Assembly: GCF_000725545.1 (NCBI RefSeq)
Contig: NZ_JNZP01000037.1
Coordinates: 1-39,319 of the forward strand
DNA length: 39,319 nucleotides
From: Streptomyces exfoliatus
GTDB taxonomy: Bacteria > Actinomycetota > Actinomycetes > Streptomycetales > Streptomycetaceae
Reading direction: 5' to 3'
In this document: one piece after another, positions 15,437 through 23,911 of the stretch
Position numbering within the stretch: position 1 is the stretch's first letter
Layout of the letters: each line of letters starts with the position of its first letter
Translations under genes and position numbers: made by a program
Notes under the pieces: model-generated
What the model was told of the DNA's origin: nothing
Seen by the model: only the letters and a program-made list of their open reading frames with translations
Database searches by the model: none

Positions 15437-15597
15437 GACGGCACTCCGGAGCGCGAGGGAGAGGGAGGTGGCGCCCGGTCCACGGCTGCCTGCCTGTGCG
15501 GGAGGGAGCCTGGACCGGGGGCGGAGGTGCCCTCGACTATGCGTGCCGGTGGACGTGCTGCCCACCCCTCGCGTCATCCGGGTTCGGGATGGGTTCG

Positions 15598-15612
15598 ATC
15601 CACGGGGTGGAT
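15598..15612. promoter_or_regulatory. inverted repeat ATCCAC-N3-GTGGAT upstream of the MFS gene
   Basis: ATCCAC (15598-15603) and GTGGAT (15607-15612) are perfect arms with a 3-nt spacer, about 160 nt upstream of the MFS start. It may be an operator or just a small hairpin; no known consensus is recognised. Confidence 0.3.
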
Positions 15613-15634
15613 GGGGGCGAAAGTGGCTTACCCC

Positions 15635-15649
15635 CCGTCGTGCCGACGG
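15635..15649 (-). terminator. hairpin downstream of the LysR gene
   Basis: CCGTCG (15635-15640) and CGACGG (15644-15649) pair around a 3-nt loop about 26 nt beyond the LysR stop, with flanking CCCC/GGGG able to extend it imperfectly. It probably separates the LysR transcript from the MFS gene. Confidence 0.45.
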
Positions 15650-15674
15650 TGACCGGGGCGCGGAGGCGGCGGGA

Positions 15675-16589
15675 TCAGATGTCGGTGTCGGCGATGCGTC
15701 GGCCGACCCTGGCCGCGGTCTCCCGGAGCCAGATGTGGGCGGCGTCGTGGGTGTGGACGGGGTGCCACCAGAGGGCCTCGCGCAGCGGGACGGCCTCGTA
15801 GGGCGGTTCGAGGACGCGTACGGCGGCCAGGGGGGCGAGCAGACGGGCGAGGCGGGCCTGGACGAGGGCGATGCGGCGGGTACCGGCGACGAGGGCCGGC
15901 AGGGCGTGGAAGCTGTCGACGGAGACCTCGACGCGCGGTTCGATGCCGAGCATCCCGAGCTGGCGTACGGCGGGGGCGTCGTAGGTGCGCTGGTAGGTGA
16001 CCCAGGGCAGGCGGGCGAGATCCTGGCGGGTCAGACGGTCCTCGACGCTGGGGTGGTCGTCGGCGACGACGAAGACCCACCGGTCGTCGTACAGGTCGGT
16101 GGCGGGGAAGTCGCTGATGACGCCGTGCGGCATGAGCAGTCCGTCGGTGGCGCTGAGCAGGCTCGCCGTGTCGTCGACGACGGTGATGGGGGTGCGGGTG
16201 AAGCGCAGCCGGATACCCGGGGCCTCTTCGTAGACGGTACGGGCGAGTTCGACGCCGAAGACGTCGACGGCGTAGTCCGAGGCGATGACGCGGAACTCGC
16301 GGGTCTCGGTGGCCGGGTCGAAGGCCGCCTGGCTGGCGAAGAGGCGTTCGAGGACGTCGTAGGCGGTGGACGTGCGGTCGAGGAGGACCTGTCCGAGCGC
16401 GGTGAGTTCGTACTGGCTTCCCACCCGGGAGAGGAGTTCGTCGCCGAAGTGCCGGCGCAGGCGGGCCAGGGCGGCGCTCATCGCGGGCTGGCTGAGCCCC
16501 ACGCGCCGGCCCGCCTTGGTGACGTTGCGCTCTTCGAGGAGGGCGCGGAGTGCGACGACGAGGTTGAGGTCGAGGCGTGCCAGGTTCAC
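15675..16589 (-). CDS. LysR-family regulator
   Basis: The 304-residue protein has the LysR winged helix at the N-terminus (LNLVVALRALLEERNVTKAGRRVGLSQPAMSAALARLRRHFGDELLSR) and an effector domain with REFRVIASDYAVDVFG and WVFVVADDHPSVE. The C-terminal part resembles NodD/NahR-like members, many of which sense aromatic compounds or flavonoids. It is divergent from the ring-degradation genes, the classic arrangement for a LysR activator controlling them. GTG 16589 with GAAGGGA upstream is preferred over GTG 16622, which has no ribosome site. The shared gap contains a T-N11-A inverted repeat annotated separately. Confidence 0.92.
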   Translation of the reverse strand: MNLARLDLNLVVALRALLEERNVTKAGRRVGLSQPAMSAALARLRRHFGDELLSRVGSQYELTALGQVLLDRTSTAYDVLERLFASQAAFDPATETREFRVIASDYAVDVFGVELARTVYEEAPGIRLRFTRTPITVVDDTASLLSATDGLLMPHGVISDFPATDLYDDRWVFVVADDHPSVEDRLTRQDLARLPWVTYQRTYDAPAVRQLGMLGIEPRVEVSVDSFHALPALVAGTRRIALVQARLARLLAPLAAVRVLEPPYEAVPLREALWWHPVHTHDAAHIWLRETAARVGRRIADTDI

Positions 16590-16627
16590 GGGCGGATTTC
16601 CCTTCGGGCGGCGCACAGCCACGGATT

Positions 16628-16642
16628 ATTCGTGTGATGAAT
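16628..16642. promoter_or_regulatory. LysR-type T-N11-A box
   Basis: ATTC-N7-GAAT (ATTCGTGTGATGAAT) is an inverted repeat holding the T-N11-A pattern of LysR sites. It lies 39 nt from the LysR start and 76 nt from the start of the hydrolase gene at 16718. The local AT content is much higher than the surroundings. Confidence 0.55.
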
Positions 16643-16717
16643 GAAAGTGATCCACATAATCGATTTCCCTGATTGCTCGGAGCGGGTCCAGATTAGTCCC
16701 ACCGCAATCAGGAGGAC

Positions 16718-17746
16718 ATGTCGGTGAAACCTCAATCCGCTTCTGATCTCTTCGCCGGGCCCTTCGCTCTCGGCACTCTCTCGGCCGCTGACGGCCCCGC
16801 CTTCCCCGCTCTCGTCGACCGCGAGGGTCAGGTCCTCGACCTGCGGACGGCTCTGGCCGACCCCGCGCTGACGATGCGCGGTCTGCTGGAGCAGTGGCAG
16901 ACCGTCCTCCCGCGCCTGCGGGAGCTCGCGGCCGAGGCGGGGCAGCCCCGCCGTCCGCTGTCGGACTTCCGCGTCCTGGCTCCCGTGGAGCCGCGGCAGA
17001 TCTTCCAGTCGGGTGCCAACTACCGCCAGCACGTCATCGACCTGCACGTCGCGCACCGCGATCCGTCCGACGGGCGCTCCGCGGAGGAGGCGCGCGCCGA
17101 GGCGGCCGCGATCATGGACCGGCGGGCGGCCGACGACCTCCCGTACGTGTTCATCGGCCTGCCCAGCTCGATCACCGGTCCCTACGACGACGTCACGCTG
17201 CCCGCGTGGGCGGCGAAGCCGGACTGGGAACTGGAACTCGCGGCCGTGATCGCCCGGCCCGCCTACCAGCTGTCCCCCACGGAGGCGCTGGAGTACGTGG
17301 CGGGCTACACGATCGCCAACGACCTCACCGACCGGGCCACCGTGTTCCGCAGGGACATGCCGCAGATCGGCACGGACTGGCTGCGCAGCAAGAACGCGCC
17401 CGGGTTCACCCCGCTGGGTCCCTGGATCGTGCCGGCCGAGTCCGTCGGCGACACCGGTGACCTGCGGCTGACCCTGAAACTGAACGGCGAGGTCATGCAG
17501 GACGAGTCCACCGAGGACATGATCTTCGACGTGGCGCGCATGGTGTCGTACGCCTCGCAGAGCGCCCGGCTGCTGCCCGGCGACCTCGTGCTCACCGGCT
17601 CGCCCGCGGGCAACGGCATGCACTGGGGACGGCTGCTGCGCGACGGCGACGTCATGGACGCCTCGATCACCGGCCTCGGCGCGCAGCGCACGCCGTGCGT
17701 CGCGGAGGAAGCGCCGCACACTCCTCGTGGCGCGGAGGAGTCATGA
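16718..17746 (+). CDS. fumarylacetoacetate hydrolase (FAH) superfamily protein 1
   Basis: The 342-residue protein has the FAH fold signatures: IFQSGANYRQHVID, the metal-binding segment DWELELAAVI with Glu171 and Glu173, YTIANDLTDRA, and SYASQSARLLPGDLVLTGSPAGNG. Members split C-C bonds in 2,4-diketo acids or isomerise and decarboxylate meta-cleavage products. It is the first gene rightward from the LysR promoter region, with AGGAGG before ATG 16718, and overlaps the cyclase gene by ATGA. It likely acts on the product of ring opening; the exact reaction (hydrolase, hydratase or isomerase) cannot be read from sequence. Confidence 0.88.
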   Translation: MSVKPQSASDLFAGPFALGTLSAADGPAFPALVDREGQVLDLRTALADPALTMRGLLEQWQTVLPRLRELAAEAGQPRRPLSDFRVLAPVEPRQIFQSGANYRQHVIDLHVAHRDPSDGRSAEEARAEAAAIMDRRAADDLPYVFIGLPSSITGPYDDVTLPAWAAKPDWELELAAVIARPAYQLSPTEALEYVAGYTIANDLTDRATVFRRDMPQIGTDWLRSKNAPGFTPLGPWIVPAESVGDTGDLRLTLKLNGEVMQDESTEDMIFDVARMVSYASQSARLLPGDLVLTGSPAGNGMHWGRLLRDGDVMDASITGLGAQRTPCVAEEAPHTPRGAEES

Positions 17747-18699
17747 ACCGCAGTGATCCCGAGGGCGCCATCGCGCAGGCCGCCAAGGCCTGCTCCAACT
17801 GGGGCCGCTGGGGCGGGGACGACCGCCTCGGCACCGTGAACTTCCTCGACGAGGCCAAGCGCAGGGAAGGCGCCGCGCTCGTCCGCAGAGGCGTCAGCTT
17901 CTCGCTGTCACAGCGTTTCGACATCGACGGACCGCAGAAGGGCTGGCGCCGCCGGACCAACCCGGTCCACACCATGCTCGACACCGGCACCGACGCGGCC
18001 CTGGGCAACCAGGGGCTGCCGCACGGCATCGGCGGCGCCGACGACGTGATCGCGATGCCGCTCCAGTGCTCGACCCAGTGGGACGGGCTGGGCCACATCT
18101 TCGACCACGGCACGGCGTGGAACGGCCGTCCGGCCGAGCAGGTCGTCACCTCGGACGGCGACCAGGTCACCGGCATCGAGCACATGGCGCCCCACATCGC
18201 CGGCCGCGCCGTACTCCTCGACATCGGCCGGACGGCCGGCGAGGACGGGGAACTCCCCGACGGATTCGCCATCACCGAGGAGCATCTGACGGCCGCCGCC
18301 GAGGCCGCCGGGGTCACCATCGGCCGGGGCGACATCGTGCTCGTACGGACCGGGCAGCTCGCCAGGGTCCGCCGGGAGGGCTGGGGCGACTACGCCGGCG
18401 GCGCCGCCCCCGGCCTCTCGTTCACCACGGCGCCCTGGCTGCACGCCGCCGAGATCGCCGCTATCGCCACCGACACCTGGGGCTTCGAGGTGCGGCCCAA
18501 CGAGTTCGACCACGCCTTCCAGCCCCTGCACCAGGTCGTCATCCCGCACATCGGTCTGCTGATCGGCGAGATGTGGGACTTCGAGGCCCTCGCGGACGAC
18601 TGCGCCGCCGACGGCGTCCACGAGTTCTGGCTCACCGCCGCACCCCTGCCCATCACCGGCGCCGTCGGGTCTCCCGTCAACCCGATCGCCGTCAAGTAG
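17743..18699 (+). CDS. cyclase-family (kynurenine formamidase-like) metal hydrolase
   Basis: The 318-residue protein belongs to the cyclase/kynurenine formamidase fold. It starts with SNWGRWGGDDRLGTVNFL, has VHTMLDTGTDAA, and carries the metal motif CSTQWDGLGHIFDHG, the QWDGLxH variant of the family's HxGTHxDxxxH site. PLHQVVIPHIGLLIGEMWDFEALA supplies the second conserved His region. It overlaps the FAH gene by ATGA. In aromatic catabolic clusters such proteins hydrolyse cyclic or acyl intermediates such as lactones or amides; the actual substrate is unknown. A hairpin follows 11 nt after the stop. Confidence 0.85.
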   Translation: MNRSDPEGAIAQAAKACSNWGRWGGDDRLGTVNFLDEAKRREGAALVRRGVSFSLSQRFDIDGPQKGWRRRTNPVHTMLDTGTDAALGNQGLPHGIGGADDVIAMPLQCSTQWDGLGHIFDHGTAWNGRPAEQVVTSDGDQVTGIEHMAPHIAGRAVLLDIGRTAGEDGELPDGFAITEEHLTAAAEAAGVTIGRGDIVLVRTGQLARVRREGWGDYAGGAAPGLSFTTAPWLHAAEIAAIATDTWGFEVRPNEFDHAFQPLHQVVIPHIGLLIGEMWDFEALADDCAADGVHEFWLTAAPLPITGAVGSPVNPIAVK

Positions 18700-18710
18700 T
18701 CCCGGGGGCC

Positions 18711-18729
18711 CAGGGCCTGTCCGGCCCTG
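18711..18729 (+). terminator. intra-operon hairpin after the cyclase gene
   Basis: CAGGGCC (18711-18717) and GGCCCTG (18723-18729) form a perfect 7-bp stem with loop TGTCC, 11 nt after the stop. There is no T run and the next gene starts at 18775, so partial attenuation is more likely than full termination. Confidence 0.4.
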
Positions 18730-18774
18730 ATCCGCCGGACACCCCCTACAGCCCGAGGAACAAGGGAGTTCCCC

Positions 18775-19905
18775 ATGAGCACACCCCGCAAGGTCCTGGT
18801 CGTCGGCGGCGGCGCGGCCGGCAACGCCGCCACGATCCTGCTGAGCCGCGCCGGGATCGCCGTCGACCTCGTCGAGGCGAAGGACGACTGGAACGCCACC
18901 GCCGGATCCGGCATCACCCTTCAGGGCAACGCCCTGCGGGTACTGCGCGAACTCGGCGTGTGGGAGCAGGTCAAGGCCTCCGGCTTCGCCTTCGGTTCCG
19001 TCGGCATCACCTCGCCCGGCGGCGACGTCCTGCACGTCCAGCGCGACCTGCGCACCGGCGGCGACGACCTGCCGGCGACGGTGGGCATGCGGCGCCCGCG
19101 GCTGCAGCAGATCCTCATCGACGCCGTACGGGCCGGCGGCGCGACCGTCCGTCTGGGCACGACCGCCACCATCGTGGACCAGGACGCGACGGGCGTCTCC
19201 GTCCGCCTGAGCGACGGCGGCGAGCACCGCTACGACCTGGTCATCGCCGCCGACGGTCTCGGCTCGGCCACGCGCGCGCAGATCGGGATCACCGACAAGC
19301 CGGAACCGACCGGCATGGCCATCTGGCGCGTCGCCGCCCCTCGGCCGGTCGGCGTCGAACGCACCGACCTCGCCTACGGCGGCCCCGCGTTCATCGCCGG
19401 CTACTGCCCGACCAGCGACACCACGCTGTACGCGTACGTCGTCGAGAAGAACCGCGACCGCGCCTCCATACCCGCCGCGTCGTACGCGGAGGAGATGCGG
19501 AGCATCGCGTCCGCGTACGGAGGTGCCTGGCCGGCCATCACCGCCACGATCACCGACCCGTCCCAGGTCAACTACACGTGGTTCGACCGGCTCCTCGTCG
19601 AGGGTTCGTGGCACCGCGGCCGGGTCGTCCTGGTCGGCGACGCCGCCCACTGCTGCCCGCCCACCCTCGCGCAGGGCGCGGCGCTCTCGCTCGAGGACGC
19701 CTGGGTCCTGGCGCAGCTGCTGACCGGGACCGAGGCCTGGGACGAGGAACTGCTGCGGGGCTACTACGAGCGGCGGATCGCGCGGGTCCGCCCGGTCGTG
19801 GAGGCGTCCGTCCAGATCGGCCGCTGGCAGCTGGACCGCGTCCGCGACGCCGACGTGCCCGGCCTGATGGCCCGCACCATGACGATGCTGAGGGAACTGC
19901 CGTGA
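18775..19905 (+). CDS. FAD-dependent aromatic monooxygenase (class A)
   Basis: The 376-residue flavoprotein has the PHBH-fold signatures: VLVVGGGAAGNAATILLSRAG (dinucleotide binding), DLVIAADGLGSATR (the DG motif for FAD and NADPH), and GRVVLVGDAAHCCPPTLAQG (GD motif). Class A enzymes hydroxylate phenolic rings using NAD(P)H and oxygen, typically preparing a ring for a ring-cleaving dioxygenase such as the one at 20986. The FLVxRPAxxW-type hydride pocket residues are not diagnostic for substrate. It resembles functionally the FdeE-type hydroxylase of flavonoid degradation, by context only. ATG 18775 follows an AAGGGAG site. It overlaps the amidohydrolase gene by GTGA. Confidence 0.9.
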   Translation: MSTPRKVLVVGGGAAGNAATILLSRAGIAVDLVEAKDDWNATAGSGITLQGNALRVLRELGVWEQVKASGFAFGSVGITSPGGDVLHVQRDLRTGGDDLPATVGMRRPRLQQILIDAVRAGGATVRLGTTATIVDQDATGVSVRLSDGGEHRYDLVIAADGLGSATRAQIGITDKPEPTGMAIWRVAAPRPVGVERTDLAYGGPAFIAGYCPTSDTTLYAYVVEKNRDRASIPAASYAEEMRSIASAYGGAWPAITATITDPSQVNYTWFDRLLVEGSWHRGRVVLVGDAAHCCPPTLAQGAALSLEDAWVLAQLLTGTEAWDEELLRGYYERRIARVRPVVEASVQIGRWQLDRVRDADVPGLMARTMTMLRELP

Positions 19906-19983
19906 CCGCACCCACACCGATCCCGGACGCGCACCCCGTGACCGCACCCACCGTGGCGCCGCACGCCGTGACCACGCCCACCG
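19900..19983 (+). repeat. degenerate tandem repeat at the amidohydrolase start
   Basis: CCGTGACC followed by GCACCCAC or ACGCCCAC occurs at 19900, 19936 and 19966, giving units of 36 and 30 bp. The last two units share CCCACCGTGG. The repeat creates three in-frame GTG codons. Confidence 0.6.
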
Positions 19984-20972
19984 TGGACGTGCACGCCCAC
20001 GTCCTCCTGCCCCAGATCGAGGCCCTCGTCGCCGACCACGCCGGGTACGCGCGGGCCAAGGAGCTCGACGCCCGGCGCAACGGGCCCGCCGCGCTCGCCG
20101 TCAGCGGCCCGATGGTCCGCGACCGTCTGCCGCGTCTCACCGACGTGACGGTCCGGCTGGCCGCCATGGACGCCCAGGGTGTCGACATCCAGCTCGTCAG
20201 CCCCTCCCCCTCGCACTACCACTACTGGGCGGACGCCCCGACCGCCGAGAAGGTCTACCGGCTCGCCAACGAGGCGACCGCGGCCCACTGCGCCCAGGCG
20301 CCGGACCGGCTGCGCGGCCTCGGCCTGGTCCCCCTGCAGCACCCCGGGCAGATCGTCACGGCCCTCGACCACGCCCTCGAACAGGGCCTGGCCGGGGTGG
20401 AGATCTCCAGTCACGCCCCCGGCAGGGAGCTGTCCGACCCGGCCTACCAGCCCCTGTGGTCCCGCGCCGAGGAGACGGGCGCGATCCTCTTCCTCCACCC
20501 GTTCGGCTGCACCCTCGACGAGCGTCTCGACCAGTGGTACCTGTCCAACACCGTGGGCCAGCCCACCGAGAACGCCGTCGCCCTGTCCCACCTGATCTTC
20601 TCCGGGGTCCTCGACCGTCACCCCGGGCTGAAGATCATCGCAGCTCACGGCGGTGGCTACCTGCCCACCCACATCGGGCGCAGCGACCACGCCTGGCGCG
20701 CCAGGACCGACGCGTCCGCCGGCTGCGCCCAGCCGCCGAGCAGCTACCTCCGGCGGCTGTACTTCGACTCGCTCGTGCACGACCCGCGCGTGCTGCGGGC
20801 GCTGGTGGAAGCGGCCGGCGCCGACCGGGTGCTGCTCGGTTCCGACTTCCCCTTCGACATGGGTTCGTCCGACCCCCTGGCCGACCTGCCGGCCGCGGGC
20901 CTTGCCGAGGCCGACCTCGACGCCGTCCGCGGCCGGAACGCCGCCGCCCTGCTCCACCTCTCCCCCGCCTGA
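19902..20972 (+). CDS. ACMSD-like amidohydrolase (decarboxylase or hydratase)
   Basis: The 356-residue protein belongs to the amidohydrolase-2 group that includes ACMSD, gamma-resorcylate decarboxylase and 4-oxalomesaconate hydratase. Metal ligands are visible: VDVHAHVLLP (HxH), ILFLHPFG (His), IIAAHGGGYLP (His) and VLLGSDFPFDMG (Asp). It probably decarboxylates or hydrates a ring-cleavage intermediate. The N-terminus holds three near-copies of a GTGACC-x-CCCAC unit encoding V-T-A/T-P-T, each with a possible GTG start (19902, 19938, 19968). The first overlaps the monooxygenase stop by GTGA; the third begins right at the conserved TVDVHAH and would suffice for the fold. Confidence 0.87.
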   Translation: MTAPTPIPDAHPVTAPTVAPHAVTTPTVDVHAHVLLPQIEALVADHAGYARAKELDARRNGPAALAVSGPMVRDRLPRLTDVTVRLAAMDAQGVDIQLVSPSPSHYHYWADAPTAEKVYRLANEATAAHCAQAPDRLRGLGLVPLQHPGQIVTALDHALEQGLAGVEISSHAPGRELSDPAYQPLWSRAEETGAILFLHPFGCTLDERLDQWYLSNTVGQPTENAVALSHLIFSGVLDRHPGLKIIAAHGGGYLPTHIGRSDHAWRARTDASAGCAQPPSSYLRRLYFDSLVHDPRVLRALVEAAGADRVLLGSDFPFDMGSSDPLADLPAAGLAEADLDAVRGRNAAALLHLSPA

Positions 20973-20985
20973 GGAGGCACCCGTC

Positions 20986-21927
20986 ATGAGCACACCCCGC
21001 CTGCTCACCCATCTGCGGCACGTGGACCTCGCCGTGCCCGACTACGACAAGCAGCTCGACTTCTACGCCGGCGTCTGGGGCCTCACCGAGGTCGTCGAGG
21101 ACTCCGGTGTCTCCTTCCTCGCCGCCGAGGGCAGCCCGGAGCAGTACGTGGTCCGGCTGCGCAAGGCCGAGGAGAAGCGGCTCGACCTGGTCTCGTACGG
21201 CGCCGCCACCCCGGCCGACGTCGACACGCTCGCCGAACGGCTCCTGGCCGGGGGCGTGCGGCTGATCTCGCAGCCGGGCACGGTCGACACCCCCGGCGGT
21301 GGCTACGGCTTCCGCTTCTTCGACGTCGACGGACGCACCATCGAGGTCTCCGCCGACGTGGCGGCACGCCGGCACCGCAAGATCGAGGAGAAGGAGTCGA
21401 TCCCGGTCAAGCTGTCGCACGTCGTGCTCAACTCGCCCGACCTCGACCGCACCCGCGCCTGGTACGAGCGGCACCTCGGCTTCCGGCTCTCCGACACCCT
21501 CAGCTCGCCCCACATGGGCGAGGTCATGCACTTCATGCGGATCAGCAGCCAGCACCACTCCATGGCTCTGGCCAAGGGGCCGCACACCTCGCTGCACCAC
21601 ATCTCCTTCGAGATGCGCGGCATCGACGAGTACATGCGCGGCACGGGCCGGGTGCTCCGTGCGGGGCACACGAAGGTCTGGGGTCCCGGCCGACACATGG
21701 CCGGGGACAACACCTTCACCTATTTCCTCGACCCGCACGGCAACACCGTCGAGTACACCACCGAGCTGGAGGAGCTCGACGAGGACACCTGGCACCCCCA
21801 CGTCTACGACTTCTCCCAGCCCGACGTCACCGACCAGTGGGGCACCGCGAACCCGATGAACGAGCTGGTCGCCAAGGAGTCGTTCAACGACCCCGACCGC
21901 GGCTGCTTCGTCGCCCCGCCGGTCTAG
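20986..21927 (+). CDS. extradiol ring-cleavage dioxygenase, two-domain VOC type
   Basis: The 313-residue protein has two vicinal-oxygen-chelate domains, LRHVDLAVPDYDKQLDFYAG and LSHVVLNSPDLDRTRAWYERHLGF. The C-terminal domain keeps the type I extradiol metal set: His145 in LSHVV, His204/His205 in LHHISFE and Glu256 in NTVEYT. Their spacing matches that of known 2,3-dihydroxybiphenyl dioxygenases. A conserved tail, DFSQPDVTDQWGTANP, follows. It should insert oxygen next to a catechol-type pair of hydroxyls with Fe(II). It follows the monooxygenase and amidohydrolase genes with a GAGGAGG site 7 nt before ATG 20986. The likely substrate is the hydroxylated product of the monooxygenase. Confidence 0.9.
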   Translation: MSTPRLLTHLRHVDLAVPDYDKQLDFYAGVWGLTEVVEDSGVSFLAAEGSPEQYVVRLRKAEEKRLDLVSYGAATPADVDTLAERLLAGGVRLISQPGTVDTPGGGYGFRFFDVDGRTIEVSADVAARRHRKIEEKESIPVKLSHVVLNSPDLDRTRAWYERHLGFRLSDTLSSPHMGEVMHFMRISSQHHSMALAKGPHTSLHHISFEMRGIDEYMRGTGRVLRAGHTKVWGPGRHMAGDNTFTYFLDPHGNTVEYTTELEELDEDTWHPHVYDFSQPDVTDQWGTANPMNELVAKESFNDPDRGCFVAPPV

Positions 21928-21980
21928 GGCCCGAAGCCCGTCTCCGCGGACCGGACACCGGCTCCCGGGCCGCCCGTTCC

Positions 21981-22031
21981 CCGGGGGCGCGGCGGCGGTT
22001 CACGCCCTGACTCCCGCCGCCGCGCCCCCGG
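21981..22031 (+). terminator. strong hairpin after the dioxygenase gene
   Basis: Two perfect 18-bp arms (CCGGGGGCGCGGCGGCGG at 21981-21998 and its complement at 22014-22031) flank a 15-nt loop, 54 nt after the dioxygenase stop. This is the longest perfect stem I found in the window. With no T run it is still a likely GC-rich actinomycete terminator, splitting the aromatic cluster into two transcripts. Confidence 0.65.
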
Positions 22032-22148
22032 TCACGGTCCACGAGGCCGGCGCCCGTCCTGAGGGACGGCCACCGTGCCGCTCCTCTTCGTCCAGGACGG
22101 CCCGGCCTCGTGTCCGACCTCTCTTCCGATCCTTCTTGGAGCCGCACC

Positions 22149-23120
22149 ATGCGCTTCGCCGCTTTCGAGTACCGGCACCGGCCCCGTGTCGCCGTCGTGG
22201 AAGACGACGGCACGCTCTTCCCCCTGCCGGGTGTCTCCTCGCTGACCGATCTGATCCGTGAGACCGGCGGCCTCCCCGGGCTGCTCGCCGCCGGCGCGGC
22301 GGCCCAGGACGTGCCACCCGGCCCGCACGTCTCCCAGGTCCGGCTTGTGCCGCCCCTGCGCCCGTCGTCCGTGCGGGACTTCGTCACCTTCGAGGAACAC
22401 GTCGAAGGCGTACGCCGGTCCGTGAGCGGCGAGGCCGGTGTACCCGAGCAGTGGTACGAGGCTCCCACCTTCTACTTCACGAACCCGCACGCCGTCTTCG
22501 GCCCGCAGGACGACGTCCCCATGCCTCCCGGATCGTCCGTCCTCGACTTCGAGCTGGAGGTGGCGGCCGTCATCGGCCGCGACGGCCGCGACCTGACCCC
22601 GGAACAGGCACGGGATCACATCGTCGGGTACACGATCTTCAACGACTGGTCCGCCCGCGACCTGCAGTCGGCGGAGATGCGGGTCGGCCTCGGCCCGTGC
22701 AAGGGCAAGGACACCGCCACCACCCTCGGCCCGTACCTGGTCACCGCCGACGAGCTGGAGCCCCACCGCGACGCCGAGGGCTTCCTGCGCCTCGCGCTGA
22801 CCGCCGAGGTCAACGGGCAGCGGGTCGGCAGCGACCTGCTGTCCAACATGAGCTGGACCTTCGAGGAGATGACCGCGTACGCCTCGCGCGGCACCCGGGT
22901 CGTCGCCGGCGACGTCCTGGGGTCGGGTACCTGCGGCAACGGCGGCTGTCTGGCCGAGCTGTGGGGCCGCTCCGGCCGGCAGAGTCCGCCGCCGCTGGGA
23001 CCGGGCGACACGGTCACCCTGACCGTCGAGGGTCTCGGGTCCCTCACCACCCGCGTCGTGCCCGGCACGGCGCCGGTCGAGCTGCCCCGGGGGCGTCGCC
23101 GCGACCGGGAGCGGCCGTGA
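22149..23120 (+). CDS. FAH superfamily protein 2
   Basis: The 323-residue protein has VRDFVTFEEHVEGV, the metal segment VLDFELEVAAVIGRDGRDL, YTIFNDWSARDLQ and GDVLGSGTCGNGGCLAELWGR. The last motif is close to that of true fumarylacetoacetase-type members, which split a 2,4-diketo acid into two acids. A preceding GGAG supports ATG 22149, and upstream in-frame residues look non-coding. It follows the strong hairpin at 21981-22031, so it may have its own promoter, although I could not identify one. It overlaps the SDR gene by GTGA. If the CoA-transferase downstream consumes acetoacetate, a fumarylacetoacetase-like reaction here would fit, but that is inference. Confidence 0.88.
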   Translation: MRFAAFEYRHRPRVAVVEDDGTLFPLPGVSSLTDLIRETGGLPGLLAAGAAAQDVPPGPHVSQVRLVPPLRPSSVRDFVTFEEHVEGVRRSVSGEAGVPEQWYEAPTFYFTNPHAVFGPQDDVPMPPGSSVLDFELEVAAVIGRDGRDLTPEQARDHIVGYTIFNDWSARDLQSAEMRVGLGPCKGKDTATTLGPYLVTADELEPHRDAEGFLRLALTAEVNGQRVGSDLLSNMSWTFEEMTAYASRGTRVVAGDVLGSGTCGNGGCLAELWGRSGRQSPPPLGPGDTVTLTVEGLGSLTTRVVPGTAPVELPRGRRRDRERP

Positions 23121-23896
23121 ACGGCGGCCGGCTCACCGGAAGGGTCGTCGTCGTCACGGGTGCGGCACGGGGCCAGGGCGCCGCCGAAGCCGCCGCGCTG
23201 GAACGCGAAGGCGCCACCGTCGTCGCCACCGACGTGCGCGGCGGCGGGAACGTGCGGCGCCTCGACGTCACCGTGGCCGAGGACTGGGCCGGTCTCGCCG
23301 ACGAGCTGCGCGAGACGTACGGGGTGGTCCACGGGCTGGTCAACAACGCCGGCATCACCTGGCGGGCCCGTCTGGACGAGGTCACCACCGAGGACATGAG
23401 CTGTGTCCACGCCGTCAACGTGCACGGACCGCTGCTGGGCATCCAGTATCTGGCTCCGCTGATGCCACCCGGCTCCTCGGTCGTCAACGTCGGCTCCTCC
23501 GCGGCCCTGACGGCCCACTATCCGGTGGCGTACACGACGAGCAAGTGGGCGCTGCGGGGTCTGTCGAGGGCTGCCGCCCTGGAGCTGGGACCGCGCGGGA
23601 TCCGGGTGAACACGATCCATCCCGGGTTCATCGAGACGGAGATGACGGCCTCGGCGGCGCCGGCCTTCCGTGAGGCGAACGTCCGGGAGACGCCGTTGGG
23701 GCGGGTCGGGAGCGTCGGGGAGGTCACGCCGCTCGTCGTGTTCCTGCTGTCGGACGAGTCGTCGTTCATCACCGGCGCCGAGATACCGGTCGACGGCGGT
23801 CTCACCTCGCACGGCGGGGTGAAGTCCGTGTCCGACGCCCTGCTCGACGTCGACGGCGGACGGTCGGCCGTGCCGCCCGGCCGCCCACCCACCTGA
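23117..23896 (+). CDS. short-chain dehydrogenase/reductase (SDR)
   Basis: The 259-residue protein has the classical SDR features: [24 protein letters not shown] (cofactor site), ATDVRG with an Asp that favours [20 protein letters not shown] with the catalytic Ser, and [10 protein letters not shown] with the Tyr and Lys. [10 protein letters not shown] and the C-terminal [11 protein letters not shown] are also typical. GTG 23117 overlaps the FAH stop by GTGA, so the two are coupled. It probably oxidises or reduces a hydroxy/keto intermediate of the same pathway; the substrate cannot be told from sequence. Confidence 0.9.
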   Translation: MNGGRLTGRVVVVTGAARGQGAAEAAALEREGATVVATDVRGGGNVRRLDVTVAEDWAGLADELRETYGVVHGLVNNAGITWRARLDEVTTEDMSCVHAVNVHGPLLGIQYLAPLMPPGSSVVNVGSSAALTAHYPVAYTTSKWALRGLSRAAALELGPRGIRVNTIHPGFIETEMTASAAPAFREANVRETPLGRVGSVGEVTPLVVFLLSDESSFITGAEIPVDGGLTSHGGVKSVSDALLDVDGGRSAVPPGRPPT

Positions 23897-23911
23897 AAGG
23901 ACACCGCAACC

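Noticed and set aside
21961..22031. Small protein between the dioxygenase and second FAH gene
   Set aside because: The region is an 18-bp inverted repeat typical of a terminator, with no protein-like reading.
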